From contig NC_087065.1 of assembly GCF_963678635.1 (NCBI RefSeq), forward strand, positions 51,158,452 to 51,222,451: DNA of 64,000 nt, in the 5' to 3' direction. A model generated the notes under the pieces. The model saw only the letters and a program-made list of their open reading frames with translations. It made no database searches and was not told the origin of the DNA. Positions 22,191-33,832 of the stretch are shown here, piece by piece. The position numbers were made by a program, and so were the translations under genes. Position 1 is the first letter of the stretch. Every line of letters starts with the position of its first letter. This DNA comes from Symsagittifera roscoffensis (lineage: Eukaryota; Xenacoelomorpha; Acoela; Convolutidae).

Positions 22191-24055
22191 CACTATACCA
22201 CGCTTGACGCTGTGGCAGAGCCTAGCGAAGAAATAGAAACCCAATTAGCAAATGAATTAACAAATAAGAAAGCAGATACAATTATCCGGTTTATGCAAAA
22301 TCATTTTGTCAACACTTAAACTTCGGTGCGATCAGGCACAAAACTTTCCGCCCAAAAAGCTTCTCATATAATGTACAAAAAAAACAAATATCAAGCTAAT
22401 ATTTGCAACAGTGGATAACGACAGGTCAATGGGTATGGTGGAAAAGCTTATTAGAACGATGAAATTAAGATTAGCGGTAATGAAAACCGACAAAAAAAAC
22501 GGGCCGTGTAAACATGCGTGGGATGTCGCCGAACTGAAGAAAACACTTCGTATAACGCCAAACGCCAAACAATTTGTATAAAATTTACACCAATCGAAGC
22601 CCAATTTGACAGGAAACCTAACACACCACTCAGTAACAGTAGCACATCACCGAAATTCTCTAACCTCTTATGGGAAAACACTAAGCTATCCTTTTTTTTG
22701 ACAAATTATTTTAAAAAGCCGGTATTGCCAGCGGAGGCCATGTGGGACCGAGAAAAAAAAAAGCGAAGACGAGCTATACCTAGTGTACAGAGACACATAC
22801 ATGCCAAAACAGAGGGACCAACAGTATTTACCAAAACCAAAATTTAGTCCAGCTCCAACCAGTGACAACACTGCCACAAATACCACAAAAAACACAGCGG
22901 ACAACAGGAGACCAACAAATTCAACAGCAAATCCTGGGACAAAGAGTGCAAAAAAAACAACCGGACAATACAACAGCAACGAAAGTAAAATTACTGGAGA
23001 GCAGCAACGAGGAGTTCGACCAACAACTAATCGAAAAGTTCCCCATAAGTGCGCATCTCGCTTTTAAACAAACCTAATGACCTGAGAAAATTAAAACAGG
23101 CAACTTCAGGCAAAAAACAAATAACCTAGAGAACCTAAAATTACGCAAACCAATAGGACCACTCAGGAACCAATTAAGACAAACTCTCGAAAGAGCACCG
23201 CTAGTTTTCTTAAAGGACCGCTTCTAAGGTTCAGCACACACTATCAATCCTAAAAAGGGACATTGGTTAGAACGGGAACAATCGCATGAAAAACAACAAC
23301 TACAGGTACATTCAGGCACAATTCGAAATCATCAAAAAGAGTTCAAGAATAAACCACTTTTTACGCACCAAATGAATCAGACAAGATGGTACACAAACGA
23401 GGGTAATTAGACATGATAGGCTTGTGTTCGCACCAGATCCGAGGGTCTACGGGAAATGTATACCGGCGGCAATAAAGGATTTTGTAGCGTATAAGCACCG
23501 ACCAAGAGCCAAAACTTGTAATTCAAGAAAAAAGACAAGCGAGCGCAAATCCATTTAAAAGTAACAGCAGCAACTACCAGCCTTGAACGGCCACCGCCAA
23601 AAACAATCCACAAGGTCATTAAGCAGTCAATAAATCGCAGAGCGCTTGGATCACAAAAATTATTCAAACCCTTCAACACAATAACTAAACGCAACCAACA
23701 AGCAAAGCACAAACCAGAGACAAAGCACCTCAACAATAACTAAAAAAACCATCCCATAGGGAACATGAGCCCTAAGAAAAAATCTAGAGTAGACCTCAGC
23801 AAAATCGAAGTCTACCTGAAGTTGCCTATTGGTTACACCTCGATTTCCTTATCATCAGATTTGAATCGCAATCGTAAAAACATATTCTCAAAAAAAACCG
23901 CCGCTAAAAGTATCGACATAAAAGCCAAACCGGAAGTCAAGAGTTACCAAAAGCAAGAGTCACCGGAAGTCAGACGCTCTTTAGGTCAAGAAAAACACTT
24001 TCGCCGCAAAATTAGGAAAAACCATCCCGATTAGCCAAATTTCGGAATGTAAAGA

Positions 24056-24857
24056 GTCCGCGATAGCAGTATGTAGCATCCAAGAGTCAAACAAAAACAC
24101 CAAAATGCCCTACGTAAACATCCAAAAACAAACTTAAAAAAGGAACCTGTCGCCACAACTCTTTTCAGATGACATAAGGTGCACAGAAATTAAAATGGAT
24201 ACATCAACACCAGAAAACACACAAGCCCTGGATACAAACACGCGGGAAACGGTTCAAAACTCACCACACAAACCAAGGAGATCCCGATATATTCGTGACA
24301 GGCCGAAAATAACCGAAATAACAATCATTAGGACTTCGAGGCAGCTATGAGCGTCCTCGATTCACCTTCACGGTCCGGGGGAACTTGATGACGTTGAAAA
24401 GAGAACGGGAAATACAGACACAACAACAACAACTCGTCCGAACGTCCGAAGAGAACAACCCGACAAACAGGGCATGGATAAAGAACCAGCGGAAGAAAAC
24501 ATAAAAGTACAGGATAAAAACAACAGCGAAAAGATGGACAAGAAGCGAGAAAATTGATAACTCAATTTATCAAAAATAGGGCAATGTTGTCCGTACGAGT
24601 ATTAAAGTACAACATCCAATAGGGAGGATCCATGCTAAGACAACCAGTTGTAACTCATACATATTCACAGTTATATTTTTACTGATTATCATATAGAAGG
24701 CTGATGATTAAAAAACTATCTATTTATAAGTAAAGACATTGTACTAGTTCTTTTAAAAGACTGTTTCCCAAATCTTTCGAGGCCAGTGTCAGACAGACTT
24801 AAACATAGAGAACTGGATTTAAGTTGTTATTTGAATTGTCTTTTTCGCAACAACGTA
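24056..24857 (+). repeat. Right long direct repeat of the gypsy element
   Basis: Partner of 19216-20010 in the same orientation, with small indels. It ends around GAATTGTCTTTTTCGC. Confidence 0.8.
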
Positions 24858-24889
24858 AATATAGTTCATCTCTCACCTAACAGATGAGG

Positions 24890-25090
24890 GTATGACAGAC
24901 TCAACTAACTATGGCTATTATTCGACCGAGTCAACCAAATATGGCTAGATTTAGATCGACCCGACAGAATTTAAAAAAATTCCTCGAATGTGTTCGACAC
25001 AAGCCTGTTAAGTTTCGAACGACTTGAACCAAGCTGGCTATGTTTCGACTGACTCAACCGTAGGAAAAACGTTTTTAACTGCATTTGACC
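24890..25090. repeat. GTCGA/CTCAACC degenerate array, locus 3
   Basis: Words such as GACTCAAC, ATGGCTA and TTTCGAC recur at about 25-40 bp spacing. It resembles the other GTCGAA arrays but is decayed. Confidence 0.45.
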
Positions 25091-25104
25091 ATAGTTCAAA
25101 GTAG

Positions 25105-25272
25105 TGTTCGACAATTTTTTGACCACCTGTGCTTTTTCCTTTTACCTTCACTTGCGAATTCTCACCTCATTGTCCTATTGTTCAAAAAAAAATTGTTACA
25201 AAACATACTTGTTCACCAGGCTTAAAATTAAAACAATTGATGCTTACGTGAGGTGGGGGAGGCTCTTTTCAA
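25105..25272 (+). mobile_element. MITE family 2 copy (diverged)
   Basis: It runs from CTTTTTCCTTTTACCTTCAC to ATTGATGCTTACGTGAGGTG, then GGGGGAGGCTC, paralleling 17660-17822 and 19040-19117. Confidence 0.45.
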
Positions 25273-26199
25273 ACTCGGATTTTAGGTCGAACCACATCCG
25301 TTTGTTCTACCATCTTCGGTTGATTTATAAGTCCAAAACTTAAAGCCGGGTTTTCTCCACCAGGTTATAAGCTTTAGTTTAATTCTGTAGCGGGTGGGTT
25401 TGAAAATCTGTCCAAACTAAGATCTGCGTTTTTAGAAAAGACTTTGAAGGTTGCGCCGCATACCATTCTCAATCTGAATTTCGTTCAATCTGAATTCTAC
25501 CAGTCAAGGGTGCACTGCGCGGTCGTATTTCAATCGCAACTTAGTTGCGCCAAACTGTTCTTTTGGACGATCTGAAGTGTGATCACAGTTGTGACGCCAA
25601 TTTTTTTTACCTCAGTCGCATCAAAAATTATTTTTGGTCTTGCTGCCACAGTCATTTCTAACTTCGAACCGCCAAAAACCTAAGTCCGTTTACTGAAGTC
25701 CTCTTTTAGAATCTCGCCTCGGCTTCAAACCTTCTAATGAGTCAAGCTTCAAAATCTTTTCACTAGTCGCTGCCATTTGGTTTTTATACGTCATGGCCTT
25801 TGTCTACCCCGCTTTTCAACATTTAATTTTTTTTATGGTTGCTTTATGTGTTATTATAGCCTAACGCTTATTATAACGGTGTAAGGCTTGAAGAACAATT
25901 CTATTCACATTGTTAAGTTGTTCACCATGCCAAGTTTCATTGCATCATGACACTGTTAGATTAGTTTTTCAAAATTGAAAAATGAAAAGCCAAAGTGACA
26001 CATCCAAAATCTTATCTCAGTGGCATCAAAAGCTTATCTTTGTCGCGCTAAAAAAAATATCATAGTCGAGTCAAAACCTTATTTTTGTTGCGCCAAAACC
26101 TATTTTAGTTGCACCAGTTCTATTTTAGTAGCATCGTCAAAGTCTTTTCCAACTTTTGCCTCCGAGTTTTTTTTTAATTGTTTCCTTAAACTGCGCTGC
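25273..26199. repeat. Decayed AGTCGCGCC-type minisatellite with a family 1 MITE
   Basis: Irregular words (TTGCGCCAAA, CTCAGTCGCATCAAAA, TCTCGCCTCGGCTTCAAACC, GTCGCGCTAAAAAAA) repeat every 25-40 bp. 25805-25996 is a reversed family 1 MITE (TGTGTTATTATAGCCTAACG against the counterpart at about 190-210). There is no gene. Confidence 0.55.
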
Positions 26200-27151
26200 A
26201 TTACGAGGCCAAACTGTGCAGTATCTGTTGTTCCAGAGACAATTCTTTAAACATGGTAAAGGTTGTAAAAAGATGGCACTTTACAAATTTCGCAATGAGC
26301 GATTATAGCGTGTTGTCCCGGTTTCTGCTAATGTAGGCGAAATCTGCCCAATACATGCGGACTTCGCAAAGATAAGCAGATTCCACAAAAAAATGGATCG
26401 TAGTTTTTTTTTTTCAACTAAACCAGTCCTTTCGTGAATATCATAGAGCCACAGCTAGAAATCTTATCGAGCAAATGCGGATTTTTTAAAGCAAAGTTTG
26501 ACTGTTGTTAGTGAAATCCAAAAATAAATCTTAAATCATTTTTCAACTTGTATCGTGGATGTAATCTTTTTTGTTTGGAAAAAAAACGAAATTTTTAGGA
26601 ATTCAGCATAATAACCCATGAAACAATTTACATCAGTTTGTTTTTTTTTCTTTCAGTTTTTGAGATCGGAGAGATGTTTGTTATTTCAGTTTTTGCGAAC
26701 TAGAAGTGTTCTTTTTTTCAACATTTGATATTAAACTGGGATATTTCGCTGTAAAAAAAAACAAACTAATTTTAAAATGTAAAATCAAGACCAAACTATA
26801 TATTTTAGGAGAATCTGCAATCAAAATGAGGATTCCGCTTACAATTTCAGGAGTCCGCTTACAGTTTACGGATCTCGCTTACAGTTGCGGATTCCGCAAT
26901 AGTTCGATTTTACTTAACATGTATTTAATTTATTGTTTGTGGATTTTACAAACAGTTCCAGATTCCGCAAAAACTTTGCAGATTTCGCAAGATTTTCTGT
27001 TTTTGGAGTAAATTTGAGAGGTTCAGTGTTTTAGCTAATTGTTTGTGGAATCCAAACAGCAAAGAAGATCAAATAAATTAACGATGTTTCGGGTTCCGCG
27101 ACCACCTGATTTTGGCCTGCTGCGGAATCCACTTACAGTTTGGCGTCGTAT
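26200..27151. mobile_element. GCGGATTCCGC-rich element, copy 2
   Basis: The left end ATTACGAGGCCAAACTGTGC is the inverted form of the end seen at 1406-1426. The right end near 27136-27151 reads CAGTTTGGCGTCGTATT. The interior is full of GCGGATTC, TTCCGCTTAC and CGCAAA words in both orientations. It is longer than the other copies because of an A/T-rich insertion around 26560-26810. Confidence 0.7.
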
Positions 27152-28400
27152 TGTTTGGCTTAAAAACCTTTCTGGTGTGTCAATCTTTTTCCTTAAGTCG
27201 CGCTGCGGCTTAGTTTTTTTGTTTAGTCGCGTAACCAGTTTATTTTAGATTGTGCCGAAGACAAATGTTTAAAACCTTGTCGCGCTTCAAACGCTTATTC
27301 TTTATTCGCACAACGCAGCTAAAAACTTTTAATTTAATCGTGTCAGAGTCTTATCATAATCGTCCCAAAACCTCATTTTGGTCACGGTATCTTTTTTAAG
27401 AACCCCATCACCAAAATTTTTTTCTAAGTTGCATACTTAAACTTTTTTCTCAGATCGCGCCTCGGCTCAGATGTTTTTTCTTTAAGTCGCACAACCGAAT
27501 GTTTTTTCAATTCGCGCCACACCTCATTGTTTTTTTTCTGTTTTGCACTGCCAAAGGTCTTCTGAGGTCTCGCTGCCGCTCAAAGTCTTTTCATAATTCG
27601 CGCCACTATTTTCTTTTTGTATATCACATTCCAATATCTTTTTTTCAGTCGCATCACAGCTCATTGTGTGTTTTATGTGTCGCATGTTAAAAGAATATTA
27701 AAAAAACAGGTAGTTTGAAGAAAGAATAAATTTTGGCGGAACGACTAATCAAACTTTTTTGGCGGCACGAACTATGCGAAAAATCTGACTGCATTACTTC
27801 CAAAAAATTGGATGTAGTTCGATTAAGGTAGAATTAAGAGTTTTTGTGCATATTAGAAAAACCTATAGGCAGTGATGCGACAGAGGAAAAGACTGAGTTG
27901 TGGGGCAAATAATGTGTTCTGTTGAGCTACGGCTTGACTTAGGAAAACATTTGATGGCGCGAAATAGGTTCAAATTTTGCTCCAAGACGCAAAAAAGGGG
28001 AAACAAGTTTCGCGGTGCTCGATCTGAACATTTGATAAGAGTTGAAGTCTCGGCGCGGTCGGCGAAAAAACCTGGGCCGACAATTCAACAAAAATTGTGT
28101 CTTCTTGAGTTAAGAAACAATTTTTACTGAAAAAAATGTTGACGGCGCAGCTTACAGCGAGATTTTAGGTCGCGATCTTTAAAAAAGTTTGAGGAAAAAG
28201 TGAACCGGGCAAGACCTGTTGGAATGTTTAAGTCAAATACCTTTAAAAAAATTGTTGTGATTAATTTTAAAAAAAAAATTGTCGACTTGATAAAAAATAG
28301 CGGCAGCGCAAATTCAAAACATAGGTTGATGGCATCACTTTATAAAACATCATCAGCCAAAATGTAAGAAACGGAACAGTTTTTTTATGCCCTGGCGCAA
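27152..28400. repeat. Decayed AGTCGCGCC-type minisatellite, orientation switch near 27720
   Basis: 27152-27690 carries plus-oriented words such as TTAAGTCGCGCTGCGG and TTTTCATAATTCGCGCC. 27720-28400 carries their reverse complement, such as GGCGGCACGAACTATGCGAA and CGGCGCGGTCGGCG. It is related to the homogeneous 50-bp satellite at 46713-47738. No coding content. Confidence 0.65.
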
Positions 28401-30120
28401 CCAAAAACTGCGGCGTGATTTAATTGAAGATATTTGCGGCGCGGCCGAGGAAAAGAAGGAAAGCATAGCGCTGGGACTCGATAACGTCGCTCCAATCCAA
28501 CTTAATAAATCGGAAAACAAGCTAATAATTACTTCAGTAAGTTGATCAGCCCCGCATTGAGTGATGCAATCATGCTTGAAAACTGGAAAAGGGGAATAGT
28601 AATACCCGTGGCTAAACCAGTTAAAGACCCCGACCAAGCTAAGCGCTACCGGCCAATTGCACGGCTCTCTTCAGTGGCAAAACTCATCGATTGTCTGCTT
28701 TTGCCTGATATCAGTTTGAATGAAAATTTTCAGAAATATCACCACGGGCTTAAAAAAGAAAGATCGGTTACAACTGTCCTTATTTGTATCTCGTTCTTTT
28801 TAAAAGCTGATTTGACCCAGGCCAAACTATGCCAAAGAACACTATTGGTCGTCTTAGACCTAACTTTGATATTTGATACTGTTGGCCACTACCCTCTGCT
28901 CAACGACATTACCAGCTCGAATCTTTTCGATAAAACCAAAAGATGGATTCGTGCCTATCTGCGAGTGAGACGTATTGATGTAGAGCTTAGACACACAAAA
29001 TCCAAACGGAGGAAGGTGCCCCACAAGTTGGTGTGCTATCCCCGGTCCTATTTAATCTGTATATAACAAATATATCTCTACCAGAGTATGATACAATCAA
29101 TGTGACCACCTATGCAGACGACCTCAAAACACCAGGGCCTAATTTTAACGACTTACCAGACAAAATGAATCCATATTTTAAGAGCCTCTACAACTTTTTA
29201 ACTGGCTAAGATAAGGCTCATTCAAAGATAAATCCACAACATCACTATTCTCAACAAAGACCAATGATTTGAGTATGAAACAAAAGGTTCTGGTTTACGG
29301 AACCAACCTACCCACTACTAAAGACCTGAGACAAAATGCAAGAAGGAACTTGCTGGCACTACTTGGGTTGCTCCAAAGATACAGACAGTGTGACTTATAA
29401 GGCAATTGAATGGAGTGTTCTGAACTACGCAGCTACAATTTGGACCCCGCATACTTAAATACACCAACTGCGACTGTTTACAAATGAAGCAAAACAACGC
29501 TCTGAGGTTGACAACAGGATGCTTAAGAACCAAAGAAGTAACAAATTTACAGGACGAGACTAAAGTTCTACCGGTTAAAAAATAATGAAAAACATTATCG
29601 AGTGCTACCAGGAGCACAGAGCTGACTACCACTCTGTTATGCTAACAACAAAGGTTTGAATCGGAACCACAGACCTACCCTAGAACATAAGTTTAAACGT
29701 GACTTTGAACATTTGCTTAACGAAAACCGGGAGAGCATTTCTAAGCTTGAATGCGTAACCAGGATCAAAAACCTTCTTGACACAGAAATGCAAATTTTTT
29801 AAACGAAAAATCCAAGCTACTTGGTAGAAAACCCCCAATTTTATAACCAATTGAAAGCAAATTTTACCCGAAAATTCAATGCACACTGTCACAATTGCGA
29901 TCCGGATACTCAACTCTTCTCGCCAGCTACCACCACAGGCTAAACAACAATATAACCGACGTCTACCCAAGTTGCTACATGGGATCACACGCCACCGACC
30001 ATCTGTTTAATTTCCGGGTACACCCAACTTCACTTACATCTGCAGCTTAGCACATAACTCCACGTAACGTGAAACTTCTTGGCTCACACCACTAATAACA
30101 ACTGCCCGCTTGAGCTGGGC
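28400..30120 (+). pseudogene. Non-LTR retrotransposon (Jockey/CR1-like) RT remnant
   Basis: The 28542-29066 frame shows RT block words WKRGIVIPVAKPVKDPDQ and RYRPIARLSSVAKLID. After a frameshift the sequence continues with GVLSPVLFNLYITN (29030-29075) and the catalytic TYADDLK (about 29109-29129). Further down are NYAATIWTP (about 29424) and a C-terminal stretch similar to the HLFNF...HPTSLT tail of CR1/Jockey elements (about 30000-30050). Multiple shifts and stops make it inactive. It lies inside a reverse-oriented AGTCGCGCC array. No endonuclease domain is recognisable upstream, so it is probably 5'-truncated. Confidence 0.8.
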
Positions 30121-30445
30121 ATGGAGTTTAACTCAGTTCTCCGCACAACAAAAAAATTGAGCCCTAGAATGGGTTTCATAACCAACCGAAAACCTACCTC
30201 TTGAGTGTGTTATACGCAGGTAAGGTGCCGAGACCAGCATAGAGACACTATAACTGGAGAAGTTGGTTCCCCTTTTACGCCGGTTTTGCCGCTAAAATGA
30301 ACAAGACAAAGCCAACATGACCAGACACGATAACGATCAAGACAATCAATGTTTCTCTAGTTCTTTCTCCCTCGATTCCTCATACATAAACGAGTTCTCT
30401 CAATCAAAAGGCTCAAAGCAGAGATCGATGTAGCTACAAAAATAA
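30121..30445. other. LINE 3' tail region or spacer
   Basis: No clear domain. It may be the LINE 3' UTR leading into the CAA repeat. Confidence 0.35.
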
Positions 30446-30458
30446 CCACAACAACAGC

Positions 30459-30531
<73 letters not shown>

Positions 30532-30545
30532 GCAACAAAAACAAT
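30446..30545. repeat. (CAA)n microsatellite, about 33 units
   Basis: An almost pure ACAACA run with a few CAG interruptions at either end. It lies about 330 bp 3' of the LINE remnant and may derive from the LINE tail. Confidence 0.9.
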
Positions 30546-30639
30546 AAAAGACTGGGGCGGTTCGACTGTAGAGAAGAATTAGGAATCAGAAAACTTCTTA
30601 AAACAGTACAACTTCAAAAAATATATATATTTTTGGCCG

Positions 30640-30965
30640 CAGATTTTTCCTCAGCGGTTAAACCAAAACTGCTCGACCATATAAAAAGTTCGGGCTTGAC
30701 TCAAAAAAGCTTTGACGACGCGCCTTGAGAAAACACTCTGAGCCGCGGAACGACTTTGAACATACATCGACGTCCAGTCGTTCTATAATACTTTGATGAG
30801 TGGCGCGGCTGAAGGAAAGACTTAGGGCCGAGGCGAGGTTTAAGAAAATGTTTGATGGCGTGATTAAGGAATAAATAAGCGAGGGATTTGCTTATGAAGC
30901 GGCACAAATTGAGTTAACTAGGTCGAAAAAAAGTAAGTCGAAACCTTTTAGGCCAAATAAAGTTT
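30640..30965 (-). repeat. Decayed AGTCGCGCC-type minisatellite, reverse orientation
   Basis: GACGACGCGCCTTGAGAAAA, CTGAGCCGCGGAACGACTTT and GATGAGTGGCGCGGCTGAAG are reverse-complement relatives of the words at 27152-27690. They continue the array on the far side of the LINE. Confidence 0.55.
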
Positions 30966-31925
30966 TAAGCGAAAAAAAAAAGAAAAAGCAAAATCAAGAA
31001 AAATATACAACGAAGGGGAATGAAATTAACACAGTCAGGAGTAAACCAAAAACACTAGCAGATAAAATACAAAATGCAGATATCACAAGAAAAATTTCCG
31101 ATGTGGCAAATAAGCCAACAAAACATAAGCAGACAAGCGAAAGTCCGACAGTTCAATTTTTCACGGGAAAACTTTCAAATTCACACATAGTGAAAAAAAA
31201 TAAGGTCCGACCGGAACTACAACCCTAGAACTTGATGCACAAAGGCATCTGCGTAAGTATGAAAAGGTACAAAAGCCAAGAGGGAAAAGGTGTCGAACTT
31301 GATGAGGTTCTCCAATAAAGCAACTTCACGGCTTTTCAGAAATTTATTTTTAAAAAATTACTGATTGTGCCATTGTTTCGGTCGCACCTATCGCGGCGGT
31401 TTTTTTCTTATCGCCGGTTATTTTGGTCGCACGGGATATTAGTTGCCATATTTGGGTGGCGTCGGTCTTATCATAAGTCGCGGATCTCGAACTGTGTGAG
31501 CATGGAGACAAAGTGTGTTTAGAATATCTCAATTAAGCTTCATTCCGTTTTTCAAAACAATTTGATATAATAAGAAAAATAACACAAGAAAGTTGGCAAG
31601 TAGGCCAGGGGTAGGGTAAAAGAAAAAGAGCCGGGCTAATAATCTGCAAGAGGGTTGAACATTTCTCATAAAGTCCCCCAAAAAAATCTGCTACCCTTAC
31701 AAAAGTTGATAAAATAGGGTCTTGATTGTGTTCAATAAACAGGTCAGCAAAACTCGAAACTAGTCAAATTGGCTTCTGCCTCGAGTATCCAGGGTAGATC
31801 CTCTCCTGGCATAAATTCATTGTATTCGTCATTGTGCTCCAGTGTTCTCGCAATTCAAATCTTGCCAAACTTGTTGCAAGAAAATGCATTATTGTTGCAT
31901 TTATCTTGAAAAAATTTTGCAAGGT
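30966..31925. other. Unassigned spacer with residual satellite words
   Basis: 31365-31480 still contains GGTCGCACCTATCGCGGCGG-type words. 31615-31650 has a GTAAAAGAAAAAGAGCC MITE-like end. No gene is supported. Confidence 0.35.
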
Positions 31926-32029
31926 TTGCCTTTATTTTGCGTAACTTAACGTACGTATAATTTCAGCTTTAGAATAGAGGTTTTTGTTCCGACCAATAAA
32001 AATTGCGAGGAAATTTGGTTTCGGGTGTG

Positions 32030-32215
32030 ATTTAGTTTTTTCTTTTTTCTTTTTTTGTTTTCCACGCAAAATCAAGTACCACAAATAATGATCTGAATTG
32101 GTCGAATGATATACCATATAGAAGCCCGCTCAGTTTTTTTTTTCACGCAGAACCTGATACCACAAATAATCATCTGAATGGTTTGAGTGATCACCAAATT
32201 AAAACCCTTTCAGTA
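32030..32215 (+). repeat. Tandem duplication of about 100 bp
   Basis: Two adjacent copies share ACCACAAATAATGATCTGAA (32080s) and ACCACAAATAATCATCTGAA (32159-32180), each preceded by a T-run and CACGCA, and followed by AAGCCC or AAACCC. Confidence 0.6.
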
Positions 32216-32279
32216 AAAATTTAAAGCCCAAAAAAATTTCCCAATGTCGAGAAAAACTGGACAAAGATTTTGATTGTCA

Positions 32280-32642
32280 GTACAAGTTTGAGCGAGTAAA
32301 ACAATCGAGTAACGATTGTTGTATGAATATATACTTTCATTTACTTTTTTACGCTAAAAATGTTTATTTTTACTGTAGAGAAAACTAGTTTTTAATGTTT
32401 TTTTTCCACTGCTTTCTTGGCAATAAAATTTTTCAAAGAAATATAAAGTTTGTGCAGAAAATCAGAAAAAAAAATTAATAAAAAAACTTTTATGATTTTT
32501 CTTTCTGTTTTTTATTTTTTTTTGCGGACAAATTTTCCCGAGTCAGTCTGTAAATTTCAGCACGTTTGTATAGTTCTCGAATGACACCACAAACTAGAAA
32601 CGACACTAATTTTAAAAAAAGAAACGACAAACAAGCTTTTTC
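32280..32642. repeat. Dispersed repeat family A, copy 3
   Basis: It shares GAGTAACGATTG, the AACTAGTTTTTAATGTTTTTT region and TGTATAGTTCTCGAATGA with 330-640. As in copy 1 it directly precedes a GCGGATTCCGC element. Confidence 0.55.
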
Positions 32643-33141
32643 ATTACGAGGTCAAACTCTGCACTGGGTAGGCGCACAATTTTAAGACTGTATTTTCCTG
32701 GGTTCCTGGATTCCAGAGACAAATCTTTAAACATGCTCAAAAATTTAAGCATATTCCACCAAGAAAATTTCAGTGGAATCAGCGTACAAATACTAGTAAC
32801 GTAAATGTTGTCGCACATTGATTTTGTTGCGGATTCAGCAACGAGCGAATATAAATAGTTGATCACGGATCCCGCAAATGTAAGCGGGTCTGCAAATGCA
32901 AGTGGAATTCGCAAACTTTACATTTTGCGAATTCCACACATTTTGTTGCGGATTCTGCAAAGTTGCCTGTTTTTGTAGCAATTTTGAGCAATATAGCGTT
33001 TTTGCTATTTGTCCGTGGAATCCAAAACAGCAGACAAAATCAAGGAAAAATAGTAATGTTGCGGATTCTGCGACACTTAGGATTTTTGCTTGTTGCGGAA
33101 TCCACTTATAATTAACAAAAAGCACAATTCGGCCTCGTAAT
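32643..33141. mobile_element. GCGGATTCCGC-rich element, copy 3, both ends present
   Basis: It starts ATTACGAGGTCAAACTCTGC and ends AGCACAATTCGGCCTCGTAA, then T, giving inverted ends of about 20 bp. It is 499 bp and non-coding. The interior has TTGCGGATTCAGCAA and AATTCGCAAAC words in both directions. Confidence 0.75.
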
Positions 33142-33260
33142 ATTTGTTTTATTTGGCTATCTTTATTTTTATCAGTGCAACCAGCTATCCTTGTCTTTAT
33201 GTGAGGTTAGTTCAGATCAAAGGAAGTTTATTGTTTTTATAAATGTCCTCAAAATGCTAA
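33142..33260. other. Short spacer
   Basis: Nothing recognised. Confidence 0.3.
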
Positions 33261-33493
33261 TTTTATATACTAAATTTGGTTCTAATCCATTTATGTCAAT
33301 GCGGGATAAAAATAATCATAAAAATCATAATAAGAATCATAATAATAATCTATTGCTATTCAAAAATTGTTTCGTTTAGGAATTTTTTGAATAGCATTAG
33401 ATTATGATTATTATGATTCTTATTATGATTATTATTATGATTATTATCCCGCACTGACAATTTTAGGATTAGGATCAATTTTAGTATATAAAA
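33261..33493. repeat. Long palindrome with ATT/ATG microsatellite arms
   Basis: The left arm (TTTTATATACTAAATTTGGT to CTATTCAAAAATTG) is inverted in the right arm (TTTTTTGAATAG to TTTTAGTATATAAAA). GCGGGAT and ATCCCGC landmarks match within the arms. The unpaired centre is only about 12 bp. Confidence 0.8.
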
Positions 33494-33780
33494 AAGTGTC
33501 GAATAATTTAGATCGATTTTCGCATGCAAAAAGTACGAAGACTTTTAAATAAAAAAAAATTGATTTGGATCGATTTAACATCGATTCAAATTGATCTTAA
33601 ATCCCAGTTAAAAAAATTGATTCAAGGGGTTTAAGATTTAAATCGATCGATACCATTTTCGTCAGTGCGGGATTATTATTACCATGATTATTATTATGAT
33701 TATGATTATGATAATTATTATGATTATTATTATGATGATTATTATTATGATTATCATCAGTAAATTATTGCAGCTCATAT
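33494..33780. repeat. TTGATTTGGATCGAT block and (ATT/ATG)n microsatellite
   Basis: 33540-33655 has repeated ATCGATTCAAATTGAT-like words. 33664-33775 is an ATT/ATG microsatellite that again begins with TCAGTGCGGGATTATTATTA, the same junction as the palindrome. Long Ile-only frames here are microsatellite translations, not genes. Confidence 0.7.
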
Positions 33781-33832
33781 TACACATGGTTACCTTCTGG
33801 CGCATTTTTTTACTTTGATTTGAAGAAATAGA

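Larger units (their letters stand above)
20470..22850 (+). pseudogene. Gypsy pol remnant (RT, RNase H, integrase)
   Basis: About 20480-20690 encodes RT pieces including LRYAYNQLPLDEKNTYAVEF and YQLQTGFYGFTNMTAKF. The segment that should hold the YxDD box is missing. About 20738-20850 encodes the RNase H start (ELKLLAAVWAIENFDKYF, then LITDHKA). 21752-21950 resembles the integrase zinc-binding region, with one His of the HHCC set apparently changed. 22240-22500 shows parts of the integrase core and a MVEKLIRTMKLRL segment. Fragments fall in several frames with stops between. It cannot make an active polymerase as it stands. Confidence 0.75.
19216..24857 (+). mobile_element. Degenerate Ty3/gypsy-type LTR retrotransposon
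   Basis: Two direct repeats of about 800 bp (19216-20010 and 24056-24857) flank about 4 kb containing a broken pol in the order RT, RNase H, integrase, which is the Ty3/gypsy order. Many stops and frameshifts show it is dead. Downstream of the integrase are low-complexity Thr/Gln/Asn-rich frames (22783-23077) and a Lys/Ser-rich 89-codon frame (23765-24034) whose role is unknown. The repeats include a broken frame starting near MDTPTPENTQALDT, unusual for pure LTRs. The true LTR may be only the last 270 bp of each repeat, from about 19740 and 24588, with the rest being internal sequence of two elements. Confidence 0.8.
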
